A stretch of DNA of 64,000 nt, taken from Proteiniborus sp. MB09-C3 (GTDB lineage: Bacteria; Bacillota; Clostridia; Tissierellales; Proteiniboraceae). The translations under genes and the position numbers were made by a program. Below, one piece after another: positions 1 through 8,431 of the stretch (its first letter is position 1; every line of letters starts with the position of its first letter). The notes under the pieces were generated by a model. That model saw only the letters and a list, made by a program, of their open reading frames with translations, did not search any database and was not told where the DNA came from. Location of the stretch: assembly GCF_030263895.1 (NCBI RefSeq), contig NZ_CP127161.1:2542001-2606000 (forward strand), given 5' to 3'.

Positions 1-326
1 TTTGCTCCGATTACTCCATTTATTTTTTTGTTGCCCACTATTACTGGCTTTGAAACTAGTACTCTTTGATCTATGCCTCCTACGCATGTAAATCTTAATA
101 ATCCACTATCTTCAATCCTTGTAATCATCAGTCCTACTTCATCCATATGAGCAGCTATCATTAATTTAGGAGTATCAACCTCTCCTTTTTTATATGCAAT
201 AATATTTCCTATCTTATCTACTTTAATATCATCTACATAATCCTTTATTTCATTAATTATTATTTCTCTTACTTCCTTTTCATTTCCTGAAATTCCTCTG
301 GCTTCTGTAAGTCTTTTTAATAGCAT
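1..326 (-). CDS. M42 family metallopeptidase, N-terminal part (cut by window edge)
   Basis: This is the first 108 codons of an M42 (glutamyl aminopeptidase/endoglucanase-like) peptidase; the rest lies beyond the left edge. The family are cytosolic dinuclear-metal aminopeptidases that form large hollow assemblies and trim peptides. Visible features are the N-terminal segment ARGISGNE and the first metal-ligand histidine in AAHMDEVG (His60), followed by the start of the inserted PDZ-like domain (GGIDQRV). The start is an ATG at 326 behind GGAGGG. The stop of the upstream paralogue (317-319) lies inside this reading frame, so the two are probably translationally coupled tandem duplicates. Confidence 0.88.
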   Translation of the reverse strand, partial: MLLKRLTEARGISGNEKEVREIIINEIKDYVDDIKVDKIGNIIAYKKGEVDTPKLMIAAHMDEVGLMITRIEDSGLLRFTCVGGIDQRVLVSKPVIVGNKKINGVIGA

Positions 327-1372
327 AATAATCCCTCCAAATTATCATGAAAAATACCAGATATAAATCTAGCTAATAATTTAGCAGACATCTTGATATC
401 TTCAATATTGATAGTTTCTATCGAGGTGTGCATATACCTTAGAGGTAGAGAGATTAATAAGGTTGGAATTCCACATCTGGTTATTTGCATTGCACGAGCA
501 TCTGTACCAGTAGGTCCTGGATCTATTTCAAACTGATGAGGAATATTATATTCTCTAGCAACTTCAACAAGTTTTTCTCTTAGTTTCGGATGAATATTTC
601 CTCCAATAGTTATTCCAGGACCCTTTCCCATGTCCAATGAATACTCCTTTGGTATTTCTGGAGTTGAGCCAAATCCAACATCAATGGCAATACCTATATC
701 TGGATTGATTTTATATGTACTAGTAGTAGCTCCTCTTACTCCTACTTCCTCCTGAATTGTTGATACAAAATATACGTCAGCTTGATGTTTTAGGTATTTT
801 AATTCTTTAGCACATTCATACATAGTAACTACGCCTGCTCTATCATCTAAAGCTTTTCCACTTCCCCAATTCCCCTGCAATTTAAGAAAATCTCTTTTAA
901 CTGTTATGATATTACCAATTTCAACTAGTTCATCTAGTTGCTCCTTTGAAAAGCCAACATCAATAGTTAAATCCTCAGTGTTCACCGCCTTTTCCCTTTC
1001 GGATTCATCTTGCAAATGCGGAGGCTTAGCTCCTATAACACCAAATAAATCATTTTTGCCATGTACAATGACCTCTTGTGCCAATAAAGTTCTAGGATCA
1101 ATTCCACCTATTGTAGTAAACTTTATAAAGCCTTTGTCATCAATGTCAGTAACCATAAGGCCAATTTCATCCATATGAGCCGCCAGCATTATTTTGATAT
1201 TTTTCAAGTTGTTTTCGCCTTTTTTTACCGCAATAACGTTTCCTATTTTGTCTGTAGTAATTTCATCCGTAAGGTCTTTAAAAGCTTCAATAATAAAATC
1301 AGATACTCCTTGTTCATGTCCTGAGACACCTGATTTTTCACATAAAAGCCTTAGTAATTCGTTTGCTTCCAA
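317..1372 (-). CDS. M42 family metallopeptidase (glutamyl aminopeptidase/endoglucanase-like)
   Basis: A complete M42 peptidase of 351 residues, the usual length. Metal and catalytic residues can be placed: His66 in AAHMDEIG, the bridging Asp177 in ALDDRAG, the glutamates of QEEVG (about 208-209), Asp231 in AIDVGFG, and the last histidine in RYMHTSIE near residue 317. Role by family: a cytosolic aminopeptidase in peptide turnover, consistent with an amino-acid-fermenting anaerobe. The start is TTG at 1372 behind GGGGGAG. It overlaps the next M42 gene by 10 bp, which suggests a two-gene operon of paralogues that may differ in N-terminal residue preference. The substrate cannot be read from the sequence. 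Confidence 0.9.
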   Translation of the reverse strand: MEANELLRLLCEKSGVSGHEQGVSDFIIEAFKDLTDEITTDKIGNVIAVKKGENNLKNIKIMLAAHMDEIGLMVTDIDDKGFIKFTTIGGIDPRTLLAQEVIVHGKNDLFGVIGAKPPHLQDESEREKAVNTEDLTIDVGFSKEQLDELVEIGNIITVKRDFLKLQGNWGSGKALDDRAGVVTMYECAKELKYLKHQADVYFVSTIQEEVGVRGATTSTYKINPDIGIAIDVGFGSTPEIPKEYSLDMGKGPGITIGGNIHPKLREKLVEVAREYNIPHQFEIDPGPTGTDARAMQITRCGIPTLLISLPLRYMHTSIETINIEDIKMSAKLLARFISGIFHDNLEGLLCY

Positions 1373-1453
1373 ATGTTTTCTCCCCCTCTTTTTTATATTT
1401 ATAGATATTATATTATTGTATTAAGGTTAAATATAATAATATAATAAACTAAG

Positions 1454-2230
1454 TTAATAAACATTTTTTTTATAAAAAAATGTTTTTGCCGATTTTAAAT
1501 TATATCTTTCTGGCATTATTATTTGTTCTGTGCTTCCAACAAATAATACTCCATCGTTACTTAAAGAATCATGAAACTTTTTATAGATATTCACCTTAGC
1601 TTCTTCAGTAAAATAAATCAAAACATTTCTACATAAAATAAGATTGCAGTTATTTGGATATTTATCTTTAAGTAAGTCAATTCGACTAAATTTAACACAA
1701 TCCTTAATTGATTGATGGATTTTATAATTACTTCCAATAGATTCAAAATATTTATTTTTCAAGTCAATTGGAACATTCTGAAGACTTTTTTCATTATAGA
1801 TGCCCGTCTTAGCTTTTTCAATTGCACCTGCGTCAATATCAGTAGCAAGAATACTTATGTCTGATAATTTTAAAAATCTTGTCAGCAGCATCACCAGTGT
1901 ATACGGTTCTTCTCCTGTAGAACAGGCACTGCTCCATATATTTAACTTTCTATTATTATTTATCAAGCTTGGTAATATCTCTTTCTCTAAAACATCCCAC
2001 TGAGTAGGATTTCTAAAAAATTCTGATACGTTGATAGTTAAATAGTTTATGAACTCGTCAAGCAGTTTAATATCATTTTTTAGTCCATCAAAATAATCAT
2101 CGAAATCTGTATACTTATTTCTAGTTAATAATGACTGGATTCTCCTTTTCATTTGCTTTTCTTTATAGCTTGATAAATCTATTCCAATTAATGAAAAAAC
2201 CTGTTTCTTAAAAAATTCATACTTGTCCAT
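1454..2230 (-). CDS. cheR: CheR-type protein-glutamate O-methyltransferase
   Basis: Encodes a 258-residue chemotaxis receptor methyltransferase, which transfers a methyl group from SAM to glutamates of methyl-accepting chemotaxis proteins. It has the small all-helical CheR N-domain (about residues 1-65, with the basic QMKRRIQSLL helix) and then the SAM-binding domain with ACSTGEEPYTL (motif I), DIDAGAI, and LILCRNVLIYF (motif IV). No other chemotaxis genes are next to it, so it may be an orphan CheR or serve receptors encoded elsewhere. The last codons form an A/T-only inverted repeat (about 1459-1486) that may act as a weak terminator. The ATG at 2230 follows AAAGGGGACAAAGG. Confidence 0.92.
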   Translation of the reverse strand: MDKYEFFKKQVFSLIGIDLSSYKEKQMKRRIQSLLTRNKYTDFDDYFDGLKNDIKLLDEFINYLTINVSEFFRNPTQWDVLEKEILPSLINNNRKLNIWSSACSTGEEPYTLVMLLTRFLKLSDISILATDIDAGAIEKAKTGIYNEKSLQNVPIDLKNKYFESIGSNYKIHQSIKDCVKFSRIDLLKDKYPNNCNLILCRNVLIYFTEEAKVNIYKKFHDSLSNDGVLFVGSTEQIIMPERYNLKSAKTFFYKKNVY

Positions 2231-2523
2231 CCTTTGTCCCCTTTTCTATAATGCTGATATGTATAGTATCTATTCTATCAATAAAAAAAGCCTGTGGCAA
2301 TATGCCACAGGAAACTATATAAAGGGGGTCTTGATGTATTTTGTGAGGTCACTATTATTTTTTACATAAATCGAAAAAATATTCTACTTTATTAATCTCT
2401 CAACACAAATTTATTTGTTGCTTGGGTCATAAGCAGTCTCGCAACACAGATATATTTGCTCGCTATTGCTCACATAAATCGGGTTAGGTCATAAAAAAAA
2501 AGAATGAGGTTAATAACCCCACT
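2231..2523. other. Intergenic region with degenerate repeats and a possible small RNA
   Basis: This 293-base gap between ispH-rpsA and cheR holds two separate intrinsic terminators reading on the minus strand (annotated separately) and about 180 bases between them with no credible protein gene. It contains imperfect direct repeats: ACATAAATCG occurs at 2364-2373 and 2471-2480, and CAACACA-N-AT-N-TATTTG occurs near 2403 and 2436, each followed by a GGTCATAA-like tail. This could be a decayed repeat element or a small RNA gene ending at the second terminator. On the plus strand an 11-codon ORF (2334-2369) sits behind AAAGGGGG. Confidence 0.4.
2283..2311 (-). terminator. Rho-independent terminator upstream of cheR
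   Basis: The sequence is a perfect 9-bp stem (CCTGTGGCA / TGCCACAGG, loop 3) at 2291-2311, followed on the minus strand by seven Ts (2283-2289). It is the second terminator after ispH-rpsA and about 180 bases beyond the first, so it could end a separate small transcript. Confidence 0.8.
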
Positions 2524-2524
2524 C
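2493..2524 (-). terminator. Rho-independent terminator of the cmk-plsC-ispH/rpsA operon
   Basis: A 10-bp stem with two G-U pairs and a 3-base loop (2502-2524) is followed on the minus strand by nine Ts (2493-2501). It begins at the stop codon of the ispH-rpsA gene. Confidence 0.9.
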
Positions 2525-4488
2525 TACTTATTTTCTTTAAGAATATCACCTATTGTTATTTCTTCTTCAGTGTTATACTCTATAGTTTCATTGACTTCTT
2601 TTTCTACAGCTTCCTTAATGCTTAAGCTTATTTTTTTCTCTTCCTTATTAATATCTAGAATCTTAACTCTTACATTTTCACCAACTCTTAGTTCTTCAGA
2701 TGGTTTTGCTATATGTTTATCTGAAATTTGTGATATATGAACTAATCCTTCAATACCTTGTTCAAGCATTACAAATGCACCAAAATCAACTAGTCTAACT
2801 ACTTTTCCATCAACAATATCTTCAATATTATATTTTTCATCTATGTTTTCCCATGGATGTGGAGAAGCTTGTTTTAATCCTAATGAAATCCTATTTTTTT
2901 GTTTATCAGCATCTAATATCAGTACTTTAACAATATCTCCTTCTTTAACTACTTCTTTTGGATGCTTCACATGAGACCATGAAAGATCGGAAATATGAAT
3001 TAGACCATCTACTCCTCCAATATCAACAAAAACTCCAAAATCGGTAATTCTCTTTACTTCACCTTCAATTATTTGACCTTTTTCTATGTTCTTCCAAAGC
3101 TTATTCTTTTTACTTTCAGCTTCTTCTAATTCAACACTCTTTCTTGAAAGAACAATTCTCTTTTTATTTCTATCAAAATCAATTACTCTCACATCAAAGG
3201 ATTTTCCCATATAAACTTGTAAGTCGTTTACAAATCTATTAGCTATTTGAGAAATAGGAATAAACCCTCTTAGTCCCTTTACTAAAGCAATAACTCCACC
3301 ATTTACAATTTCAATAACTTTAGCATTTACAATAGATTTATTATTAAATATTTCTTCTATTTCATCCCAGCTCTTTACTGTGTCTACCCTCTTCTTAGAT
3401 AGAATTACATTACCATCGCCATCATCTAATCTTAGAATAAGTACTTCTATTTCGTCCCCTGCAGAAAGAATATCAGAAGGTGTTATATCAGGATCATTAG
3501 TTAACTCATCTCTTTTTATTATTCCATCTGATTTGTAACCAATGTTCACCATTACTTCATCATTTCTTACTGATATTACTTTACCCTTTACAGTTTCTCC
3601 TCTATGAACCTTCACCATTGTATCCTCAATGGCCTTCATCAGTTCATTCATATCTCCTAAATTGCTCATTTTGTCGTAAACCTCCTTAATAATCCAGCTG
3701 GGAGTTGAAGCTCCAGCTGTTAACCCTACAGTATTAAATTTTTTTAGTTCACTAATAGGTAATTGGTCTGCTGTTTCAATATGAAAAGTATTATTGCAAA
3801 ATTTTCTACTAATTTCAACAAGTTTCTGAGTATTAGAACTATGGTATCCACCTATAACCACCATGGCATCTGATATTTTAGATATCTCTTCACAAGACTT
3901 CTGCCTTAGCTGAGTGGCATTACATATAGTATTGAAAATCTTTACTTCATTTCCTTTGAGTGAAACTAGTTCTGCTAACCTATTAAAATTACCTTCATAA
4001 AAAGTAGTTTGTGCTACAATACATATTTTATCATAATTTAACATAACTTCAATATCTTCTTCATTATTTATTATTATGGCGCTATTATCACACCACCCAT
4101 TGATACCAACAACTTCTGGATGCTTAGCATTGCCAATAATCACAATTTGGTAGCCAAGAGCATTGAATTTCTTTACCTTATTTTGTATTTTTCTTACAAA
4201 AGGACATGTGCAGTCAACAAGTTCGATATTCTTCTCTTTAGCAGTATCATACACATGTAAAGGAACTCCGTGAGATCTGATAATTACCTTGCTATTATCA
4301 GCTTCCTGAATATTTTCTATAATGTCTAATCCCTCTTGCTTAAGCTGTTCTATTACATGATTATTGTGAATCAAAGGACCTAAAGAATATGTCTTAGTAG
4401 TATTTTCAGATAATATTTTTTTTGTTGTTTCTATAGCTTTACTTACTCCAAAGCAAAAACCTGAATTTTCTGCAATTATGATTTTCAA
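2524..4488 (-). CDS. ispH: Fused HMBPP reductase (IspH) / ribosomal protein S1-like protein
   Basis: A 654-residue fusion protein typical of Clostridia. Residues 1-280 are IspH, the [4Fe-4S] enzyme that makes IPP and DMAPP from HMBPP in the last step of the MEP pathway. The cluster cysteines are Cys12 (GFCFGV), Cys95 (VDCTCPF) and Cys189 (TICNATQLRQ), and His41, His73, His123 and Glu125 fit the active site. Residues about 297-630 are four S1 RNA-binding domains; the third and fourth are the canonical ones (FGVFVDIGGVDGLIHIS, FGAFVMLEQGIEGLVHIS). The start is TTG behind AGGAGG, which overlaps the plsC stop. The dxs and ispA genes of the same pathway are 40 kb away in this window. Confidence 0.96.
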   Translation of the reverse strand: MKIIIAENSGFCFGVSKAIETTKKILSENTTKTYSLGPLIHNNHVIEQLKQEGLDIIENIQEADNSKVIIRSHGVPLHVYDTAKEKNIELVDCTCPFVRKIQNKVKKFNALGYQIVIIGNAKHPEVVGINGWCDNSAIIINNEEDIEVMLNYDKICIVAQTTFYEGNFNRLAELVSLKGNEVKIFNTICNATQLRQKSCEEISKISDAMVVIGGYHSSNTQKLVEISRKFCNNTFHIETADQLPISELKKFNTVGLTAGASTPSWIIKEVYDKMSNLGDMNELMKAIEDTMVKVHRGETVKGKVISVRNDEVMVNIGYKSDGIIKRDELTNDPDITPSDILSAGDEIEVLILRLDDGDGNVILSKKRVDTVKSWDEIEEIFNNKSIVNAKVIEIVNGGVIALVKGLRGFIPISQIANRFVNDLQVYMGKSFDVRVIDFDRNKKRIVLSRKSVELEEAESKKNKLWKNIEKGQIIEGEVKRITDFGVFVDIGGVDGLIHISDLSWSHVKHPKEVVKEGDIVKVLILDADKQKNRISLGLKQASPHPWENIDEKYNIEDIVDGKVVRLVDFGAFVMLEQGIEGLVHISQISDKHIAKPSEELRVGENVRVKILDINKEEKKISLSIKEAVEKEVNETIEYNTEEEITIGDILKENK

Positions 4489-4490
4489 AA

Positions 4491-5093
4491 CTATTCCTCC
4501 TGTTTATCTTTACAATTTTTTAGGTTGTAAATTGTGGTCATAACTTGCCTACTTATTTCTCTATAATCATCCATATTTAGTTTCTGGTCATAGTATTCTT
4601 CAGTAATTATTTGTTTACCGATTATTACCCTAATTTTCCTAAACAGCTTGTACTGAGTATCTATATATATTGGTATAATTGGTGCTTTTCCCTTGATGCT
4701 AATCATTGCAATGCCAGGTTTGGCACTATCAACATCTTCCATTTTGTTTCTAGTACCTTCTGGAAATATTCCTAAAATATTTTCACATTTCAATATCTTT
4801 AAAGAATTTCGAATCGCTGCTAAGTCTGCACCATCCCTATCTACAGGGAATGCTCCTAATTTTTCTAATAAGCTGCCAAAAAACTTTTTTTCGAATAGCT
4901 CTTTTTTTGCCATAAAATATATTCTTCTAGGAATTGAAGTAGCAACTGTAATAGGGTCTAACATACTGACATGGTTAGAACAAACTATTATTTTTCCCTC
5001 AATAGGAATATTTTCAATTCCAGTTACTTCTATTCTAAAAATAATTCTAAAAATGACAAGTAAAATACCTCTCAAAAAACCGTATAGCGACAT
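4491..5093 (-). CDS. plsC: 1-acyl-sn-glycerol-3-phosphate acyltransferase (PlsC family)
   Basis: A 200-residue lysophosphatidate acyltransferase that makes phosphatidic acid for membrane lipids. Family motifs: NHVSMLDP (HX4D catalytic motif, about residues 38-45), FPEGTRN (about 110-116) and a hydrophobic N-terminal anchor (FLRGILLVIFRIIF). The ATG at 5093 overlaps the cmk stop in a TAATG junction, and the stop lies in the ribosome-binding site of ispH-rpsA. The order cmk-plsC-ispH/rpsA is the usual clostridial operon and implies tight translational coupling. The acyl-donor preference cannot be read from the sequence. Confidence 0.93.
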   Translation of the reverse strand: MSLYGFLRGILLVIFRIIFRIEVTGIENIPIEGKIIVCSNHVSMLDPITVATSIPRRIYFMAKKELFEKKFFGSLLEKLGAFPVDRDGADLAAIRNSLKILKCENILGIFPEGTRNKMEDVDSAKPGIAMISIKGKAPIIPIYIDTQYKLFRKIRVIIGKQIITEEYYDQKLNMDDYREISRQVMTTIYNLKNCKDKQEE

Positions 5094-5749
5094 TAATTAT
5101 CACCCCTAATTATGCCAAGTATTTCTGAAACTACATCATCAATGGTTTTATCAGTAGTATCGATTTCAAACGCATCTTTACATTTAACTAAAGGTGAAAC
5201 TTCTCTCGTGCTATCTATTCTATCTCTTTCCTCAATTTCTTTAATTATTTCTTCTAGATTAGCATTATAACCTTTTTCCTTTAATTCTTTGCACCTTCTG
5301 CTTCCTCTTTCTTCAATAGAGGCAGTAATATAAAATTTATAATTTGCATGAGGTAAAACAAAGCTTCCTATGTCCCTTCCATCCATTATAACGCTTTTAT
5401 TGCTTGCTATACTTCTTTGAATTTCAACAAGTTTTTTTCTAACCTCTTTAATTTTTGCTACATCAGAAACATTAGTACTTATTTCATTATTTCTTATTTC
5501 CTCGTCAACTTTTTTGCCATCTAAAAAAATATGATTATTTTTAAAATCTATATTAGTATTCTGCAAAATTTTATTCATTTCTGCTTTATCATATATATTG
5601 GTTTTATTTTTTAATATCTTTAAGGTTAATGCCCTATACATTGCTCCAGTATCTATATATACTATATTTAACTCCTTTGAAATTTTTTTAGATATTGTAC
5701 TTTTCCCTGACCCTGCAGGCCCATCAATAGCAATTGTTAAATTTCCCAT
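5093..5749 (-). CDS. cmk: Cytidylate kinase
   Basis: A 218-residue (d)CMP kinase that phosphorylates CMP and dCMP with ATP to supply CTP and dCTP. The P-loop GPAGSGKST is at residues 10-18, YIDTGAMYRALT forms the nucleoside-monophosphate contact region, and MDGRDIGSFVLP and the RxxxD lid segment (EERDRIDSTREVSP) follow. It is the first gene of a three-gene operon with plsC and ispH-rpsA, overlapping plsC by one base. The ATG at 5749 lies behind AGAGGGAAAAATAATC. A strong dyad (5772-5805) stands just upstream and may mark the end of the preceding gene. Confidence 0.95.
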   Translation of the reverse strand: MGNLTIAIDGPAGSGKSTISKKISKELNIVYIDTGAMYRALTLKILKNKTNIYDKAEMNKILQNTNIDFKNNHIFLDGKKVDEEIRNNEISTNVSDVAKIKEVRKKLVEIQRSIASNKSVIMDGRDIGSFVLPHANYKFYITASIEERGSRRCKELKEKGYNANLEEIIKEIEERDRIDSTREVSPLVKCKDAFEIDTTDKTIDDVVSEILGIIRGDN

Positions 5750-5771
5750 GATTATTTTTCCCTCTCTTAAT

Positions 5772-5805
5772 AAACATAACCACCTTCAAGGTGGTCAGTA
5801 TGTTT
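5772..5805. terminator. Inverted repeat upstream of cmk, possible weak terminator
   Basis: A perfect 8-bp dyad ACCACCTT / AAGGTGGT with a 1-base centre is extended by AACATA / TATGTT across a 3-base bulge. It separates the small membrane protein gene (5890-6339) from cmk. It lacks a clear T-tract on the minus strand, so a regulatory hairpin in the cmk leader is an alternative. Confidence 0.45.
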
Positions 5806-5889
5806 AAATTTTCTAGACTCTAGTTATCATTATATATTATAATTATTCACTTCTCAAGAACATTTATCTACCTACACTTATAATACCTT

Positions 5890-6339
5890 TCAATCTATCT
5901 TTACCTGTAAAAAAGTTTTAATACTGCCTTCTGTCGTTAATACTTCATTAAGCTCTGGTTTATTAATATTCTTGCTTATTCCTACTACTTTTATTTTTAT
6001 TTCTATTTCTTCATCGTACATAGTACTATCTAATTCTATAATATCTCCATCAAATACCTTTAGCATTAACTCATTTTTTTTATCAAATTTATATTTTCCC
6101 TTTCCATTAACGGTAACAAATATACTATTGAATTTATCACTGTTTCTTTTTAAAACAACATAACCTGCCTCTTTATTTTTTACTGGTTCATCTGCAATAT
6201 GTTCGTAATCATCATAAAAAGTTGGCATCTCCATATTTTTTATAAAACCTAGCTGCATTACTAAGAAAAAGACCCCTATTATACTTAGTACTAATACAAC
6301 TGTCTCGATTTTGTTTAGAATTCTTTTGAAGTCCTTCAT
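5890..6339 (-). CDS. Small single-pass membrane protein of unknown function
   Basis: Encodes 149 residues that I do not recognise. There is one N-terminal membrane segment (about residues 13-32, VVLVLSIIGVFFLVMQLGF). The rest, about 110 residues, is rich in alternating hydrophobic residues (FNSIFVTVNGKGKYKF, LMLKVFDGDIIELDS, IEIKIKVVGISK) and looks like a small extracellular beta domain. It sits between a BaiN-type flavoprotein gene and cmk, with terminators on both sides, so it is probably transcribed alone. The ATG at 6339 follows GGAGGTGAAAA. There are no catalytic motifs, cysteines or repeats. Confidence 0.7.
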   Translation of the reverse strand: MKDFKRILNKIETVVLVLSIIGVFFLVMQLGFIKNMEMPTFYDDYEHIADEPVKNKEAGYVVLKRNSDKFNSIFVTVNGKGKYKFDKKNELMLKVFDGDIIELDSTMYDEEIEIKIKVVGISKNINKPELNEVLTTEGSIKTFLQVKID

Positions 6340-6384
6340 TTTTTCACCTCCAAAATTAGTATGGTTAAAATAAACTATGCAAAA

Positions 6385-6418
6385 AAAGCAAAAAAAATGT
6401 ACCTTTGAAGTACATTTT
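6385..6418 (-). terminator. Rho-independent terminator after the BaiN-like gene
   Basis: A 9-bp stem AAAATGTAC / GTACATTTT with a 7-base loop (6394-6418) is followed on the minus strand by a T-rich tract. Confidence 0.8.
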
Positions 6419-6441
6419 ATATTTAGCTTTTTATTTGATTA

Positions 6442-7671
6442 TTAACAGTTTAGCCCAGCAAGATATCCAGTAGAATACGCAATCTGTAAATTGTAGCCTC
6501 CAGTTAATGCATGAACATCTATGACTTCTCCAGCGAAAAATAATCCTTCAACTATTTTAGATCCCATAGTAGAGGAATCTATCTCTAAAGTAGCAACCCC
6601 ACCTGAAGTCACTATGGCCTCGTTAATTGGCCTGAAATCAGAAAAACTCATTTCTAGGTTTTTTAATAAATGGACGATATTCTTTCTTTCCTCTCTAGTT
6701 ATTTGATTTACAAATTTATCTTCATTTATATTAGATAATTTAATTATTATTGGTATCAGCTTTCGAGGAAGTAAATCTTCTAAAGAGTTTTTAAATTGTT
6801 TTTTCGAATATTTTTCAAAATCTCTCAATATTCTCACTTCAAGTTTTTCATCAGATAGAGCGGGTTTTAAATCGATTACAATTTTTATTTTATTTCCATA
6901 ATATTTATTTATATAACTGCTCATAGTTAGCACAATGGGCCCTGATATACCATAGTGAGTAAACAGTAATTCTCCGAAATCCTCAAAGATTTTCGAATTT
7001 TCGACATAAGCAGAAACTTTAACATTCTTTAATGCTAAACCTTGTAATTCCTTTACCCACTCCTCCTTAATTTCACATGGTATCAAAGCTGGCCTCAGAT
7101 TAGTAATTGAATGTCCAAAGCTCTTAGCAAACAAATAACCATCCCCTGTGGAACCTGTTTGCTGATATGATTTACCACCAGTTGCAACTATTACCTTATT
7201 AAAATACTGTTCCTCAGAATTAGTAAATACTATTTTAAACTTATCGTCATCTAGCTTTTCAATGTATTTAACTTCCTTATTTAATACTATCTTAACTTTT
7301 TCATGACTTAAATATCTTTCTAAAGCTTTAATTACATCACTTGATTTATCACTAACAGGAAATATCCTATTTCCACGTTCTATTTTAGTGTCTACTCCAT
7401 ATGATTTTAATAATTCGATAATATCAGTATTTGTAAAAGAGTAAAATGCACTATACAAAAATGATTTGTTAGCTACAATATTTTCAATTAAATCTTCTAC
7501 CTCACCAGCATTAGTTATATTACACCTACCTTTTCCCGTTAAAAAAAGCTTCTTACCTAATTTGTTGTTTTTTTCAAATAAAACAACATCTTTACCTAAA
7601 GATCCAGCCGTAGCTGCGGCAATCATTCCAGCTGGACCTCCTCCAATTACTGCTATTCGATTTTGCAACAT
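6442..7671 (-). CDS. NAD(P)/FAD-dependent oxidoreductase, HI0933/YhiN/BaiN family
   Basis: A 409-residue flavoprotein. The FAD-binding Rossmann motif GGGPAGMIAAA is at residues 9-19, followed by LFEKNNKLGKKL and the family signature FLTGKGRCNITNA; a second dinucleotide segment (VIVATGGKSYQQTGSTGDGY) and the C-terminal FFAGEVIDVHALTGGYNLQ close the FAD site. The family includes enzymes annotated as flavoprotein YhiN and as the BaiN reductase of bile-acid metabolism. The physiological substrate of most members is unknown, and I do not infer bile-acid activity here. It is directly adjacent to the histidine phosphatase gene and is likely its operon partner. The start is ATG with AGGAGG just upstream. 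Confidence 0.9.
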   Translation of the reverse strand: MLQNRIAVIGGGPAGMIAAATAGSLGKDVVLFEKNNKLGKKLFLTGKGRCNITNAGEVEDLIENIVANKSFLYSAFYSFTNTDIIELLKSYGVDTKIERGNRIFPVSDKSSDVIKALERYLSHEKVKIVLNKEVKYIEKLDDDKFKIVFTNSEEQYFNKVIVATGGKSYQQTGSTGDGYLFAKSFGHSITNLRPALIPCEIKEEWVKELQGLALKNVKVSAYVENSKIFEDFGELLFTHYGISGPIVLTMSSYINKYYGNKIKIVIDLKPALSDEKLEVRILRDFEKYSKKQFKNSLEDLLPRKLIPIIIKLSNINEDKFVNQITREERKNIVHLLKNLEMSFSDFRPINEAIVTSGGVATLEIDSSTMGSKIVEGLFFAGEVIDVHALTGGYNLQIAYSTGYLAGLNC

Positions 7672-8283
7672 TTAGACCTCCTTTAGATGACTTGTGTCAT
7701 TAAGCACTCTTAAAACTGGCGAATAGTCTCTATACTCAATAATACTTATACCTGTATTACTAATGGTGAATTTATTATAAAAGGAAATATCAATACCTAA
7801 TATTCCCAATATAAGAGCTTTAATAGAAGAACCATGGGAAACAATGAGAATATTTTTGTCCTTATTGTCTTTTATAAGTATATTTACTATTCCTAATAGT
7901 CTTTCCTGCAAATCAATTAATTTTTCAGCCTCAGGAAGATTCAGCTTATGAGGCTCTGTCATCCAAATAGTATGCTCATTCGTATACTTATTCATTATCT
8001 CCTGTGTTGTAAGACCTTCCCACACCCCAAATCTCATTTCTCTCAATTCCTCAAAAGTATTAACCTCTAATTCAAGTAATTCTCCTATTACTTTGGCCGT
8101 ATCGAAAGCTCGATTTAAATCACTTGAAAAAATCAGATCAATTTTCTCATGTAAAAGACCTTGTGCAGCTTTTTTAGCCTGTTCTCTACCTTTATCAGTA
8201 AGCTGTGTATTGCTTTGCCCTTGCACTTTGCTTAAAATATTCCATTCAGATTCTCCATGCCTTATTAAATATAGTCGTCCCAT
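7672..8283 (-). CDS. Histidine phosphatase family protein (phosphoglycerate mutase-like)
   Basis: A 203-residue member of the branch-1 histidine phosphatases. The phospho-acceptor motif LIRHGESEWN is at residues 5-14, the second arginine falls in FSSDLNRAFDTA, the acid/base glutamate in REMRFGVWEG, and the second catalytic histidine in LIVSHGSSIKAL. Family members include cofactor-dependent mutases, alpha-ribazole phosphatase and broad sugar-phosphate phosphatases. Motifs alone do not choose between them, and no cobalamin genes are nearby. The ATG at 8283 lies behind GGAGGTAACA. The 3' end abuts the flavoprotein gene. A dyad repeated elsewhere in the window lies 110 bp upstream. Confidence 0.85.
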   Translation of the reverse strand: MGRLYLIRHGESEWNILSKVQGQSNTQLTDKGREQAKKAAQGLLHEKIDLIFSSDLNRAFDTAKVIGELLELEVNTFEELREMRFGVWEGLTTQEIMNKYTNEHTIWMTEPHKLNLPEAEKLIDLQERLLGIVNILIKDNKDKNILIVSHGSSIKALILGILGIDISFYNKFTISNTGISIIEYRDYSPVLRVLNDTSHLKEV

Positions 8284-8393
8284 TGTTACCTCCTAGATAT
8301 TATAACCTTAGCTTTTTAAATAGAAATCTTATTATGTTTTAAGTTTATTATATACATTATAAGTCATAAATAATAAAATAACTATATAATTCT

Positions 8394-8414
8394 TTATCAT
8401 TTATGATAAGATTA
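8394..8414 (-). promoter_or_regulatory. Dyad TTATCAT-NN-ATGATAA, copy 1, possible operator
   Basis: A palindrome TTATCAT-TT-ATGATAA followed by GATTA, 110 bp upstream of the histidine phosphatase start. A copy with a single base difference lies at 35492-35512, about 105 bp upstream of steA and in the same orientation. It could be an operator for a shared dyad-binding regulator; the regulator is not identifiable here. Confidence 0.45.
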
Positions 8415-8431
8415 TATATGATATATACTTC

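Noticed and set aside
2334-2369. 11-codon plus-strand ORF behind AAAGGGGG
   Set aside because: The ribosome-binding site is good but the product is too short to judge, no promoter is apparent and the segment is part of a repeat-like gap.
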